From NCBI GenBank assembly GCA_018304425.1, contig JAGVWE010000002.1:1-64000 (forward strand): 64,000 bases of DNA, in the 5' to 3' direction. The notes beneath the pieces were generated by a model. It made no database searches, was not told the origin of the DNA, and saw only the letters and a list, made by a program, of their open reading frames with translations. The DNA comes from Candidatus Iainarchaeum sp. GTDB taxonomy: Archaea > Iainarchaeota > Iainarchaeia > Iainarchaeales > UBA10219. Within the stretch, counting starts at the first letter, position 1; each line of letters starts with the position of its first letter. The translations under genes and the position numbers were made by a program. Of the stretch, positions 16,356 through 24,543 are shown in pieces.

Positions 16356-16416
16356 CCAACCGTTTTACCCCTACAAATTTACATATGTTTAAATATCTGT
16401 AGGTCTAAACGGTTGG
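16356..16416. promoter_or_regulatory. fic promoter with interrupted 19-bp inverted repeat
   Basis: The left arm 16356-16375 (CCAACCGTTT + TACC + CCTACA) matches in reverse the right arm 16398-16416 (TGTAGG + TCT + AAACGGTTGG). Between the arms lies a box-A-like GTTTAAATAT (16388-16397), about 25 bases before ATG 16418. A protein bound to both arms would cover the TATA box and the start of transcription, so this looks like an autoregulatory operator. Confidence 0.75.
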
Positions 16417-16417
16417 T

Positions 16418-17368
16418 ATGGCGTATATCAAGGAGAAGACCATCGCCGGCCGGAAATACTTTTACGTGACGAAATCCGTGCGGTTGCCGGACGGCAAGGT
16501 CAAGACCCTGCAGAAGCTGGTCAAGGACCGGCGTGTTTCCCCCCAGGCGTTCGCGGGCTGGTTCGAGGAAGAGGAGAAAAAAGCATTCTGCGGCTGGGCC
16601 GCGAAAACCTATCCGGCCGACAGCGTGTTCTCGGCGGAACAAATAAGGGCGGCCGAGGAAATGCGGTTCGGGTACCGGAAAATCCTTGCCCGGCTCTCAA
16701 AGCCCCAGCTCAAGGACTTGTTCGACCGCTTCACCGTGAACTTCACGTACGAGTCGAACGCCATCGAAGGCAACTCCCTTACCCTCAAGGACGTGGCCAT
16801 CGTCCTCTTCGAGAACGCCTCCATCAAGGGAAAGGACTTGCGCGAAATCTATGAGACGCGGAACTCGCGCGAGGTGGTCGACCTCATCCTGCGCCGGAAG
16901 CTCAAGGCCACGGAGGCGGACGCCATCCGCGTGCACAAAACGCTGGTCAGGGACATGGACATTCCAACGGGCTACAAGACCGTGCCGAATTACCTGCTTG
17001 GCAGGGACGTGGAGACCACGCCCCCGGAGAAGGTCGCCGGGGCGATGGGGAAGCTCTTCGCCGACTATGAGGCCAACGAAGGGAAGCTGCATCCCGTGCA
17101 GTTGGCGGCGCGCTTCCACGGGGCCTTCGAGAAAATCCATCCCTTCGAGGACGGCAACGGGCGCGTGGGAAGGTTCCTCGTCAACGCGATGCTCGTCAAC
17201 AACGGCTATCCGCCCCTCATCATCCGGAAAAGCCAGCGCACCGCCTACATGAAGTGCTTGAACGACTTCGACCGCGGCTACGCGCGGAACCTGGAGCGGT
17301 TCCTCCTCGAAAAATACAAGGACACCTACCGGAAGTTCTTCGAAGTCTACGCGAAATACCTCAAATAA
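16418..17368 (+). CDS. fic: Fic-domain protein (AMPylator or related)
   Basis: 316 aa. The Fic core HPFEDGNGRVGR carries the catalytic His, and the nucleotide loop is intact. The class-II type inhibitory helix is seen upstream in TYESNAIEGN, so the enzyme is probably self-inhibited through its Glu. The first 80 residues form an extra charged helical domain and the C-terminus may be winged-helix. Targets unknown; Fic enzymes transfer AMP or other nucleotides to proteins and many act as toxins. No separate antitoxin is seen, consistent with internal inhibition. Leaderless ATG under the inverted-repeat promoter. Confidence 0.9.
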   Translation: MAYIKEKTIAGRKYFYVTKSVRLPDGKVKTLQKLVKDRRVSPQAFAGWFEEEEKKAFCGWAAKTYPADSVFSAEQIRAAEEMRFGYRKILARLSKPQLKDLFDRFTVNFTYESNAIEGNSLTLKDVAIVLFENASIKGKDLREIYETRNSREVVDLILRRKLKATEADAIRVHKTLVRDMDIPTGYKTVPNYLLGRDVETTPPEKVAGAMGKLFADYEANEGKLHPVQLAARFHGAFEKIHPFEDGNGRVGRFLVNAMLVNNGYPPLIIRKSQRTAYMKCLNDFDRGYARNLERFLLEKYKDTYRKFFEVYAKYLK

Positions 17369-17440
17369 CGGGGCCGCTGGCGCCCTCGCACGCAGCCCCC
17401 CTATCCACCCCCACGGATAGATCCATTATCGGGGATAGGC

Positions 17441-17494
17441 CAGGTAGCGCCGCCGCGAATCAACCGAACCAGGGCAGGGGACGGCTGGGGCGGG
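17441..17494 (+). repeat. GC-rich intergenic repeat, copy D (partial)
   Basis: Only the downstream half matches: GCGCCGCCGCGAATCAACC followed by GAACCAGGGCAGGGGACGG and a G-rich end. It lies between fic and the convergent abiEi gene and overlaps the end of the latter. Confidence 0.55.
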
Positions 17495-18071
17495 CTCCAA
17501 GCAGGGCGCGGACCTTTTTTTGGGTGCGGGCCGGCGTTTTTTTAAGGAGCCCGTCAAGCGCTTTTTTGTCTAGCCTGCCCTTGATCGCTTCGAGCGCGTC
17601 AGCGGGAATTTTTTCGTTGAAGTACGCGAAGTCGATGAGGGTTTTTTCAGGCGTGGAAACGGGAATCCATTTGCCGTGGCGCTGCACCAACCCGTAGCCG
17701 AAAAACATCCTTGGGTTTACGTGCCGCACCAGGTAATTGGCGCCCAGGGCCTGCCGAACCCCGGTGCGAACCCACCTGGGCGTCACCACCACGGGGTTGG
17801 TTCCCTGATCCCAGAGGCCGTGCAGGGAAAGGGCTTCCTGCAACCCATAATAATGAGGGGCGAAGGCAAAGCCGATGACCATGGGGTCGTCGCTGAAAGT
17901 ATAGTGGCCACGGGTAATACGCTTGAGTGCGCCCTTCTTCAACAAGTAGTGGATGAGGAAGTGGAGGTAGCCTTCACTTATTTTTTTCTGTTTCAGGAAC
18001 ACGCGGCAGTCCCGCAGCGAGAACACGTTTCGCCCGGAAAAACGCGCGACGACGTCCTTCATGTACTTCAT
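17460..18071 (-). CDS. AbiEi-like antitoxin/regulator
   Basis: 203 aa. N-terminal winged-helix region (FSLRDCRVFLKQKKISEGYLHF, then LLKKGALKRITRGHYTF), followed by the AbiEi C-terminal domain with PHYYGLQEALSLHGL and the typical TPEKTLIDFAYF segment. In known type IV systems AbiEi represses the operon through inverted repeats and counters the nucleotidyltransferase. Here it is downstream of the toxin gene and overlaps it by four bases, the reverse of the classical order. Confidence 0.85.
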   Translation of the reverse strand: MKYMKDVVARFSGRNVFSLRDCRVFLKQKKISEGYLHFLIHYLLKKGALKRITRGHYTFSDDPMVIGFAFAPHYYGLQEALSLHGLWDQGTNPVVVTPRWVRTGVRQALGANYLVRHVNPRMFFGYGLVQRHGKWIPVSTPEKTLIDFAYFNEKIPADALEAIKGRLDKKALDGLLKKTPARTQKKVRALLGARPSRPLPWFG

Positions 18072-18715
18072 TTCGAAAACCTCCTCCGAAGCGCGTCCGC
18101 CATTTGGGCGAAGGAAGGCACGGCGCCCGACAAGACCAGGGCATTCAGGTTTTTTTCGTCCACGGGTTGTGGCAAGGAAACCAGTTGGCCCGCCACCTTT
18201 TCCTTGAAACCCTTTTCGTTTCCCGCCAGCCGGCTCAAATGGTATACGTCATAAATGTCGCGCACCAGGCGCCTTCCCCTGAAGGCCGCGAGTTTTTCCA
18301 GCAGCAGGTCCTCGGCGCTCAACGTGAAGACGTCGAGGCTCGAACCGTCCAGTTTCTCGTATTCCCTGACGACGGGTTCCCTGAATTCCCTCAAGGCGGC
18401 CTCGAAGGCGACGTTGATGCCTTCCCGCTCGACCTTGGCGTAAACGCTGTTCGCGGTCTGCTTGTACTTCGCCAACTTCAGGCCAGCTGAAGAGATTTCC
18501 CGGGCAAACGCCTCCCTGAACCCCTTTTTCGGCACGAAATAAAAGTCCAAGTCCTCGGAAAACCGGTTGCCCTGGTAGCACCGCCAAAGGGCCGTTCCCC
18601 CGTGCAGGACCGCTTTCCCCTCCAACGCGTACACGATTTCCAGCACCTGGTCCTGGACAAAAGCGATGTCGCGGTGCAACTGACGCCGCAACCGGTTGAA
18701 CAACGGCAAACGCAT
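18068..18715 (-). CDS. AbiEii-like nucleotidyltransferase toxin
   Basis: 215 aa. The nucleotidyltransferase motif LHGGTALWR is followed by RFSEDLDFYF with the metal-binding Asp pair, and later EKLAAFRGR...RDIYDVYHL, all typical of AbiEii/AbiGii proteins. Such enzymes are believed to add nucleotides to tRNA or another target. ATG 18715 lies about 25 bases downstream of a TTTTTTATATG box, so the mRNA is probably leaderless; the upstream TTG at 18730 is less likely. Confidence 0.88.
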   Translation of the reverse strand: MRLPLFNRLRRQLHRDIAFVQDQVLEIVYALEGKAVLHGGTALWRCYQGNRFSEDLDFYFVPKKGFREAFAREISSAGLKLAKYKQTANSVYAKVEREGINVAFEAALREFREPVVREYEKLDGSSLDVFTLSAEDLLLEKLAAFRGRRLVRDIYDVYHLSRLAGNEKGFKEKVAGQLVSLPQPVDEKNLNALVLSGAVPSFAQMADALRRRFSK

Positions 18716-18729
18716 ACAACCATCAATCA

Positions 18730-18759
18730 ACCAAACATATAAAAAAACCTATGTTTGGT
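18730..18759. promoter_or_regulatory. inverted-repeat operator over the abiE promoter
   Basis: ACCAAACATA (18730-18739) and TATGTTTGGT (18750-18759) are perfect reverse complements separated by ten bases that contain the T-rich box A of the toxin gene. AbiEi proteins are known to bind inverted repeats in their promoters, so this is the likely site. Confidence 0.75.
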
Positions 18760-18790
18760 CAATCCGACAAAACCCCCTTCAACCGCTTCC

Positions 18791-18907
18791 GGGGCCTTGC
18801 GGGATTGCCCGAGGGGAGGCAAGGCCGACCAGGGGCAAAGGAAGAAAGCCGGGAAGGGCGGCGCCGCAAATTAACCGAATCAGGGCGGGGGACGGCGGGG
18901 CGGGCGG
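18791..18907 (+). repeat. GC-rich intergenic repeat, copy A
   Basis: The most complete copy. It starts with a stem GGCCTTGC/GCAAGGCC enclosing the small hairpin CGGG-ATTG-CCCG, then CAAAGGAAG, AAAGCCGG, GCGCCGCAAATTAACC and GGGGGACGGCGGGGCGGG. Related copies: 16239, 17441, 25659 (minus), 27567 (minus), 29831 (minus). Confidence 0.65.
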
Positions 18908-18911
18908 AACT

Positions 18912-19082
18912 TCAACACCTCCTCGCCCCCCTATACCCGGCCGCGCGCGCCTCGTCGCGTGATTGGAAGCACACGCAGTTTTCGGAGAAGATGCGGCGGG
19001 CGTAGCTGCAGTGGGGCGCGTGGTAGACGTTCGAGTGCTTGCTGCCGACGAAGGCGCAGACGCCGCAGGCGGCGGGTTGGGC
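18912..19082 (-). pseudogene. remnant with Ada-like Cys/His domain
   Basis: The minus-strand frame encodes CAFVGSKHSNVYHAPHCSYA followed by RRIFSENCVCFQSRDEARAAGY. This is the small Cys/His domain (xVGSxxSxxYHxPxC...FxSxxEAxxAGY) found at the C-terminus of many nucleases and related proteins. An upstream stop codon (19083-19085) and the absence of a start show that only a C-terminal piece is left. It lies right at the edge of the AT-rich restriction block and may be what remains of a nuclease displaced by it. Confidence 0.65.
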
Positions 19083-19163
19083 TTATACTCAATGGATGGC
19101 GCAGTCAGAAAGGCCCAACCGTGGCCAATAGTCGTTTAAAACATTGAGCCTATTACAGATACA

Positions 19164-21947
19164 ATGTATTCCAAAGAGGAAGCAAAAAAGATTATCGCTG
19201 CGCTGATTGCAAAATACGAAAAGGTAGTGGCTGAGGGCAAATTAAAGGACTACAGTGAAGCTGAAACACAACGCGGATTTATCGAGCCGCTCTTTAAAGC
19301 TCTTGGTTGGGATATTGAGAATAGAGAAGAAGTCTCACTCGAAGAGACCATTTCTAAGAAAAGGGCCGACTATGGTTTTAGAATAAATGGTGCACCCCAA
19401 TTTTACCTGGAAGCAAAACCGCTCAAGGCCGATTTAGAAAACATCAACTACGCATACCAAGTCATTAACTATGCTTGGACCATGGATTGCACTTGGGCCG
19501 TCCTAACAGATTTTGAAGGATTAAAAATTTATAACGCTGAATGGAAAGCCAAGCAGCCAAAGGACCAACTTTTTCTCCCATTTAAATATACTGATTATCT
19601 GGACCGTTTTGATGACCTTTGGCACCTAAGCAAAGCAGCTTTTCAAGAACATGCGCTAGATACTTTGGCGGAACGGTACGGAGGAAAAACTAAGCGGGCT
19701 AACATTACCTCACAAATATTTAATGACTTTATGGCTTGGCGCCTTTTGCTAACTAAAAATATTGCAAAAAACAAGAATGCATTGGATGAAGAAACATTAG
19801 ATGAGGCCGTACAAAGACTACTCGACAGGCTTATATTCATTCGAGTGTGCGAGGATAGGAAAATAGAACCGGAGTCGTTGAGGCAAGATTTTAGGCTTTG
19901 GCAGGCAAACAAGAAAGGCCGATCATTATCCTCAATTCTTGCCGAAAAATTCAGAAAATTCGATAAAATTTACAATAGTAAGCTATTTGCACCCCACCTT
20001 TGCGAAACACTTAGGATCGATGAAGATGTCTTGGAACAGATAATTGACGAATTATACGAAAAAGTCGAGAACGGCACCCCAATCCATCATTACGATTTCT
20101 CCATAATTGAATCCGACGTGCTCGGCAATATTTATGAACAATATTTGGGCCACATACTAAGAAAGACCGCACAGCGTGCCACGCTGTCGGAGAAAAAACA
20201 ACACAGAAAAGAAATGGGCATATTTTATACTCCAACCTACATTGTTGATTACATCGTAAAGAATACTATTGGGGAAAAAACGAAAGGACTCGAAATTAGC
20301 CATTTAACAAAAATAAAGATCCTAGACCCTGCCTGTGGGTCCGGCTCATTCTTGATCAAGGCTTTCGACCAATTGGTGGGGACTTATCGAAACAAGCTTA
20401 AAAATGAAAATCTTTGGTTAATTAAATCAGAAATCCTGACAAAAAATATTTATGGGGTTGATTTGGATGAAAAGGCCGTTGAAATAACTCAACTAAATCT
20501 CTTGCTTAAAGCCCTTGAAAAAAGAGAGTTGCTTCCGGACCTATCCGATAATATCAAGTGCGGAAATAGTCTCATTAGCAACTCATTAAACTATAAGAAA
20601 AACTTCGTTTGGAACGACGAATTCAAAAAAGTGTTCGACGCAGGCAAATTTGATGTCGTAGTTGGAAATCCACCCTACGTCAGACAAGAGGAGCTTAGCC
20701 CGTACAAGAAGCTTTTGGAAAGCTATGAAACGTACCATAGCATGGCAGATCTCTACGTCTATTTCTTTGAAAAAGGCATGAAAGTCCTCAAAGAAGACGG
20801 GCTCTTGGGTTTTATTGTTTCCAATAAGTTCTTGAAGGCTGGCTACGGTAAAAACCTGCGCAAATTCTTGTCTCAATACCACATTTGTGAATTCATAGAC
20901 TTTGGAGATCTCCAAGTATTCAAAGATGCAACAACATACCCTTGCATTATCATACTCAAACATAGAAAGGAATTAAACCCAAAAATTAAAGTAACAAAAG
21001 TATTGACATTGGACTTCGATAGCCTCACAAATTACGTCCAACAAAACTCATTTCTTGTCAATCAAAATAGCCTCGATAATGAAAATGGATGGAACTTCGA
21101 AACTTCACAAACCAGCGCACTAATAGAAAGAATCAAAGCAAATACCACCCCCCTCAAAGATTATCTCAAAAACCAAATTTACTGGGGCATTAAAACAGGT
21201 CTGGGCAAAGCATTCGTTATTGATGGCAGCACAAAGAATCAGCTAATCGCCGAAGATCCAAAAAGCACTGAAATAATTAAGCCATTTTTATCTGGCCGAG
21301 AAATCCGGCGTTATTCAATAATTCAGCCGAGCGAATATGTTATTTTTACCCGACGCGGGATAGATATTGAAAGGTACCAAGCAGTAAAAAAACACTTAGA
21401 AAAGTTCCGACAAGAATTAACCCCTAAAAAAAGCGCCGAGCAAAAAATAGGTCGCAAACCTGGCCCATACATGTGGTATGAAATTCAAGACTCGGTCGCT
21501 TATTATAAGGAATTCGAAAAACCAAAAATTATCTTTGGAATAATGACGACCCAGCCCAGATTTACGTTAGACTACGACGGCTATTACGCAAATAATGCCA
21601 ACTTCATCATCCCATTAGAAGACAAGCATCTGCTAGGAATTCTGAACTCAAAAATGGGCTGGTACCTTGTCTCGCGAATCTGCACTCAAATAAGGGGCGG
21701 TTATCAACTTATATGGCAATATTTCGGCAACTTCCCGGTTCCCAAAGCAAGAGACCCAAAAATCGAAAAGCTCGTTGAAAAAATGCTCGAACTGGCACAA
21801 AAAATCGCCGCACTTAGAGATAAGGAAACGGATGAGAAAAGGAAGGCTGAGAAAGTGTTTCAGACAGTTGATTCTGAAATCAATCAACTCGTTTACAAAT
21901 TATATGGGGTAACCGAAGAAGAAAAGAAAATTATTGAGGGTTCATAA
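19164..21947 (+). CDS. type IIG restriction endonuclease-methyltransferase
   Basis: 927-aa fused enzyme. N-terminal nuclease domain with Asp69 in KRADYGF and Glu83-x-Lys85 in YLEAKPL; helical connector; gamma-class N6-adenine methylase with motif I LDPACGSGSF (about 387) and motif IV NPPY (about 502); and a C-terminal target-recognition domain (about 680-880) with RGGYQLIWQYFGNFPVPK. Eco57I-like architecture. Box A GTTTAAAAC about 25 bases before ATG 19164. The gene is far more AT-rich than the genome around it, which suggests recent transfer. Its stop overlaps the next start (TAATG). Confidence 0.93.
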   Translation: MYSKEEAKKIIAALIAKYEKVVAEGKLKDYSEAETQRGFIEPLFKALGWDIENREEVSLEETISKKRADYGFRINGAPQFYLEAKPLKADLENINYAYQVINYAWTMDCTWAVLTDFEGLKIYNAEWKAKQPKDQLFLPFKYTDYLDRFDDLWHLSKAAFQEHALDTLAERYGGKTKRANITSQIFNDFMAWRLLLTKNIAKNKNALDEETLDEAVQRLLDRLIFIRVCEDRKIEPESLRQDFRLWQANKKGRSLSSILAEKFRKFDKIYNSKLFAPHLCETLRIDEDVLEQIIDELYEKVENGTPIHHYDFSIIESDVLGNIYEQYLGHILRKTAQRATLSEKKQHRKEMGIFYTPTYIVDYIVKNTIGEKTKGLEISHLTKIKILDPACGSGSFLIKAFDQLVGTYRNKLKNENLWLIKSEILTKNIYGVDLDEKAVEITQLNLLLKALEKRELLPDLSDNIKCGNSLISNSLNYKKNFVWNDEFKKVFDAGKFDVVVGNPPYVRQEELSPYKKLLESYETYHSMADLYVYFFEKGMKVLKEDGLLGFIVSNKFLKAGYGKNLRKFLSQYHICEFIDFGDLQVFKDATTYPCIIILKHRKELNPKIKVTKVLTLDFDSLTNYVQQNSFLVNQNSLDNENGWNFETSQTSALIERIKANTTPLKDYLKNQIYWGIKTGLGKAFVIDGSTKNQLIAEDPKSTEIIKPFLSGREIRRYSIIQPSEYVIFTRRGIDIERYQAVKKHLEKFRQELTPKKSAEQKIGRKPGPYMWYEIQDSVAYYKEFEKPKIIFGIMTTQPRFTLDYDGYYANNANFIIPLEDKHLLGILNSKMGWYLVSRICTQIRGGYQLIWQYFGNFPVPKARDPKIEKLVEKMLELAQKIAALRDKETDEKRKAEKVFQTVDSEINQLVYKLYGVTEEEKKIIEGS

Positions 21948-22156
21948 TGAGCTATGCCCCAACATCGCAAAAGATGGATGTCACGTGCCCTAAGTGCACA
22001 ACTGCGGGAGAAGTGTTATGGTTTCCATCAAATAAAGTAAAAATAGAACTGCCTGGCACCAGATCCGGTAAAACCACCGCCTGGTCCGGCCGCGGCGAAA
22101 CCGTCGAAGGCGCCTGCTCCAAGTGTTGGTACAAGTTCACGGAAGACGATTTGTGA
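21947..22156 (+). CDS. small zinc-ribbon protein
   Basis: 69 aa with CPKC near the N-terminus and CSKC near the C-terminus, a likely four-Cys zinc site, joined by a Ser/Gly-rich stretch. It is translationally coupled to the type IIG gene by a TAATG overlap and may assist or modulate it. The second half is GC-rich while the first is AT-rich, so the block boundary may cross this gene. No known family assigned. Confidence 0.7.
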   Translation: MSYAPTSQKMDVTCPKCTTAGEVLWFPSNKVKIELPGTRSGKTTAWSGRGETVEGACSKCWYKFTEDDL

Positions 22157-22216
22157 GCCAGCAGACTCGAATTAAAGCTTTTCGTTCATCCCACATGCAG
22201 TGCGCGGGGTTTTGGT

Positions 22217-23440
22217 TTGGGGCCAGTGAATCGGAAGGACTGGGGTAAATTTATCTCCCCCAGCGTCGATAAGCAGACCCCGTTTTATCGCTGGTATCTG
22301 TACAAGCACGGCTATTCTAAGCGATTGGTCGAACAAATCATAGCCAAATTCAAGCTCAAAGCTGGGCAGAGCGTGCTGGACCCTTTCTGCGGGGGCGGGA
22401 CCACGCTCCTAGCAGCCGCCGAAAACGGGCTCAATGCGGTCGGCTTCGACATAATGTCGTTCCCAGTGCTCGTCTCCAACACGAAAATGCTGCGCCCGAG
22501 CGTCTCTAACGTAGAGAAATATGAAAAGAAATTTACGCTCGAAAAAATAAGGGTCACAAAACCATACTCGCTGCCCGACATCAAAATATTTGAGAAAGCG
22601 TTCAATAAAAAGACGTTGAACTTCTTGCTGAAATTCCGTGGAAAAATCGACGACATAAAAAAACCGGCACTTAAGAACATCTTCCTACTGTGCTATCTGA
22701 AAACGTTAGAAAAGGCTGGCCGAGCACGGAAAAGCGGGGGGTTCCTTCGGCTTACAAAAGCTAGGAACGCTTCACAGAAGAAAATATTCACCCAATTCAC
22801 CAAATTCTTGGACGAGGTCAAGACAGATTTGAAAGCTGCAAGCAAACTAAAAGGAAAAGCGCAAGCAAAAGTTGGTGACAGCCGAAAAATCTCCAGCAAA
22901 CAGAAATTTGATGCAGTGATTAGCTCGCCACCCTATCCGAACCGGCACGACTACACGCGGGTCTATTTGCTCGAAGAAGCGTTAGGGTTCAACAAGAACG
23001 ACAAAGAAATCAAATGGCTCCGATACAAGACGCTGCGCTCGCACGTCGAAGCCAAAAAGCAAAAATTCGACGCGACGGGATATGTAAGGCCCGCCAAGTT
23101 GACACGCGCCATTAAAAAATTAGAAAAAAAAGACCTAAACAACCCCAAAATCGTCGAAATGATTGACGGATTCTTCGAAGATATGTATCTAACTCTCAAA
23201 AATGTCAAAGGTTGTGTCAAAGCCGGCGGGAAAGTGGGCTTTGTAATAAGCAACGCGCGCTACGCCGGTGTGCCGGTTCTAACAGATGAAATACTCAGGG
23301 ATGTAGGTAAACAAGCAGGCCTAGCCACCAAGGAAATTATCTTACTCCGAAATAGAGGGAATAGCAGCCAACAGATGAAAGAATACAATCGACTACCAGC
23401 CAGAGAAAGCCTAGTCATTTTTGAAAAGAGTCTTGGCTAA
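22217..23440 (+). CDS. DNA methyltransferase (N4-cytosine or N6-adenine)
   Basis: 407 aa. Motif I DPFCGGGTT at about residue 55 and motif IV SSPPYPNRHDY at about 237 give an amino-methyltransferase, with SPPY favouring N4-cytosine. The region between them and the C-terminal part after it are Lys-rich and may hold target recognition. Only TTG 22217 or GTG 22226 can start the gene; the first is given. It follows the type IIG enzyme on the same strand, giving a second methylase with no separate nuclease, unless the DUF262 or SIR2 gene next door acts with it. Its end overlaps the convergent DUF262 gene by 30 bases. Confidence 0.85.
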   Translation: MGPVNRKDWGKFISPSVDKQTPFYRWYLYKHGYSKRLVEQIIAKFKLKAGQSVLDPFCGGGTTLLAAAENGLNAVGFDIMSFPVLVSNTKMLRPSVSNVEKYEKKFTLEKIRVTKPYSLPDIKIFEKAFNKKTLNFLLKFRGKIDDIKKPALKNIFLLCYLKTLEKAGRARKSGGFLRLTKARNASQKKIFTQFTKFLDEVKTDLKAASKLKGKAQAKVGDSRKISSKQKFDAVISSPPYPNRHDYTRVYLLEEALGFNKNDKEIKWLRYKTLRSHVEAKKQKFDATGYVRPAKLTRAIKKLEKKDLNNPKIVEMIDGFFEDMYLTLKNVKGCVKAGGKVGFVISNARYAGVPVLTDEILRDVGKQAGLATKEIILLRNRGNSSQQMKEYNRLPARESLVIFEKSLG

Positions 23441-24538
23441 TTCATCGCTGATAACTTCCCCCGTTTTTTTATATTTGCCAAATGATTTAAGAAGAAACTC
23501 GTGCCGTTTAGTCACAGACGGCTTTTCTACTGATGCCTGCAAGACATATTTGTGGAAGTAGTCAAGCACAGCTTTATTTGTTGGAGCTTTAAAGTCACGC
23601 AGGAGCTTCATTTGATTCTTTATTTCTCTTATAAGCCTTAAATAAAACTGAACAAATTTCGAAACATCGTTGCGCCGGCCTTCATTAATTAATTCTTCAA
23701 CAAATAAATAAGCCGATACTGCCACAGCTCGACTAGATATAAGTTCCGCATCCTTTCCAAATTCTTTATCCATAACTTCCAATACGGCCTCAACATGTTT
23801 GATGCTTTTTGAATCTGCACCAATTTTTTTATATTGCTCAAAATCATTTGCTATATCTTCATAACGGGCCCTACGAAACTCACCGGAAATTCGTTTTGAA
23901 AACGAATTAAGCACCATTTGCGCCAGAGCAAACTCACGAGAAAAACGTTTAAATGAAAGTTTTGTGTGACGAAAAAATAACATGTCTCGGCCTTTAACCT
24001 TAAAAATAAAGTCCCTCAAATCACCAGTCATTGAATGCAACGACTCACCGGATTTTAATGGATCCCCAAGTTGTAACCTGGCAAACGTCTCACGAATAAG
24101 TTTATCGTCTGGCTTTACCAAAATACTAAAATCCAATTTATACTCGTCAGTAATAAACTTAGCAAGTTTGTTTTCCTTCTGTTCAAGTTCACGATAGCTA
24201 AATTCTGGCGCATCTTTTTCTTCAGTCAATTTAACCTTTAATGGTCGCCTTGGAGAAAAATCATCGCCAAAATACGAGGGCTTAAAAAATTCAACGATTG
24301 CCGTAATCCGCTGCTTACCATCAATGCACTCGTATACATCGTCTTTCGTTTCAGCCAAATATATTTTAGGGATGTCAATATCCTGAACCAGTGAATTAAT
24401 TAAACGGGCCTTTTTCCAAGGTGGCCAAATCTCCTCACGCTGATAGTCCGCATCCAAATCGATAAGAGGAAGCCATTTCTCAATGAAGTCCTGAACGTTA
24501 ATCTGAACACTTTTCCTTTTTTTAGATTGATACGCCAT
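23411..24538 (-). CDS. DUF262 (ParB-like) protein, defence-associated
   Basis: 375 aa. The N-terminal part matches DUF262: YQREEIWPPWKKARLINSLV, IPKIYL and the signature IDGKQR at about 73-77, the nucleotide-handling motif also present in the GmrS half of GmrSD type IV enzymes. There is no DUF1524/HNH domain, so nuclease activity is not evident. The C-terminal 200 residues are helical and unassigned. It follows the SIR2 gene directly: GTG 24547 would overlap the SIR2 stop as GTGA, while ATG 24538 is the conventional start. The pair is therefore probably one operon and one system. Confidence 0.8.
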   Translation of the reverse strand: MAYQSKKRKSVQINVQDFIEKWLPLIDLDADYQREEIWPPWKKARLINSLVQDIDIPKIYLAETKDDVYECIDGKQRITAIVEFFKPSYFGDDFSPRRPLKVKLTEEKDAPEFSYRELEQKENKLAKFITDEYKLDFSILVKPDDKLIRETFARLQLGDPLKSGESLHSMTGDLRDFIFKVKGRDMLFFRHTKLSFKRFSREFALAQMVLNSFSKRISGEFRRARYEDIANDFEQYKKIGADSKSIKHVEAVLEVMDKEFGKDAELISSRAVAVSAYLFVEELINEGRRNDVSKFVQFYLRLIREIKNQMKLLRDFKAPTNKAVLDYFHKYVLQASVEKPSVTKRHEFLLKSFGKYKKTGEVISDELAKTLFKND

Positions 24539-24543
24539 AAAAA

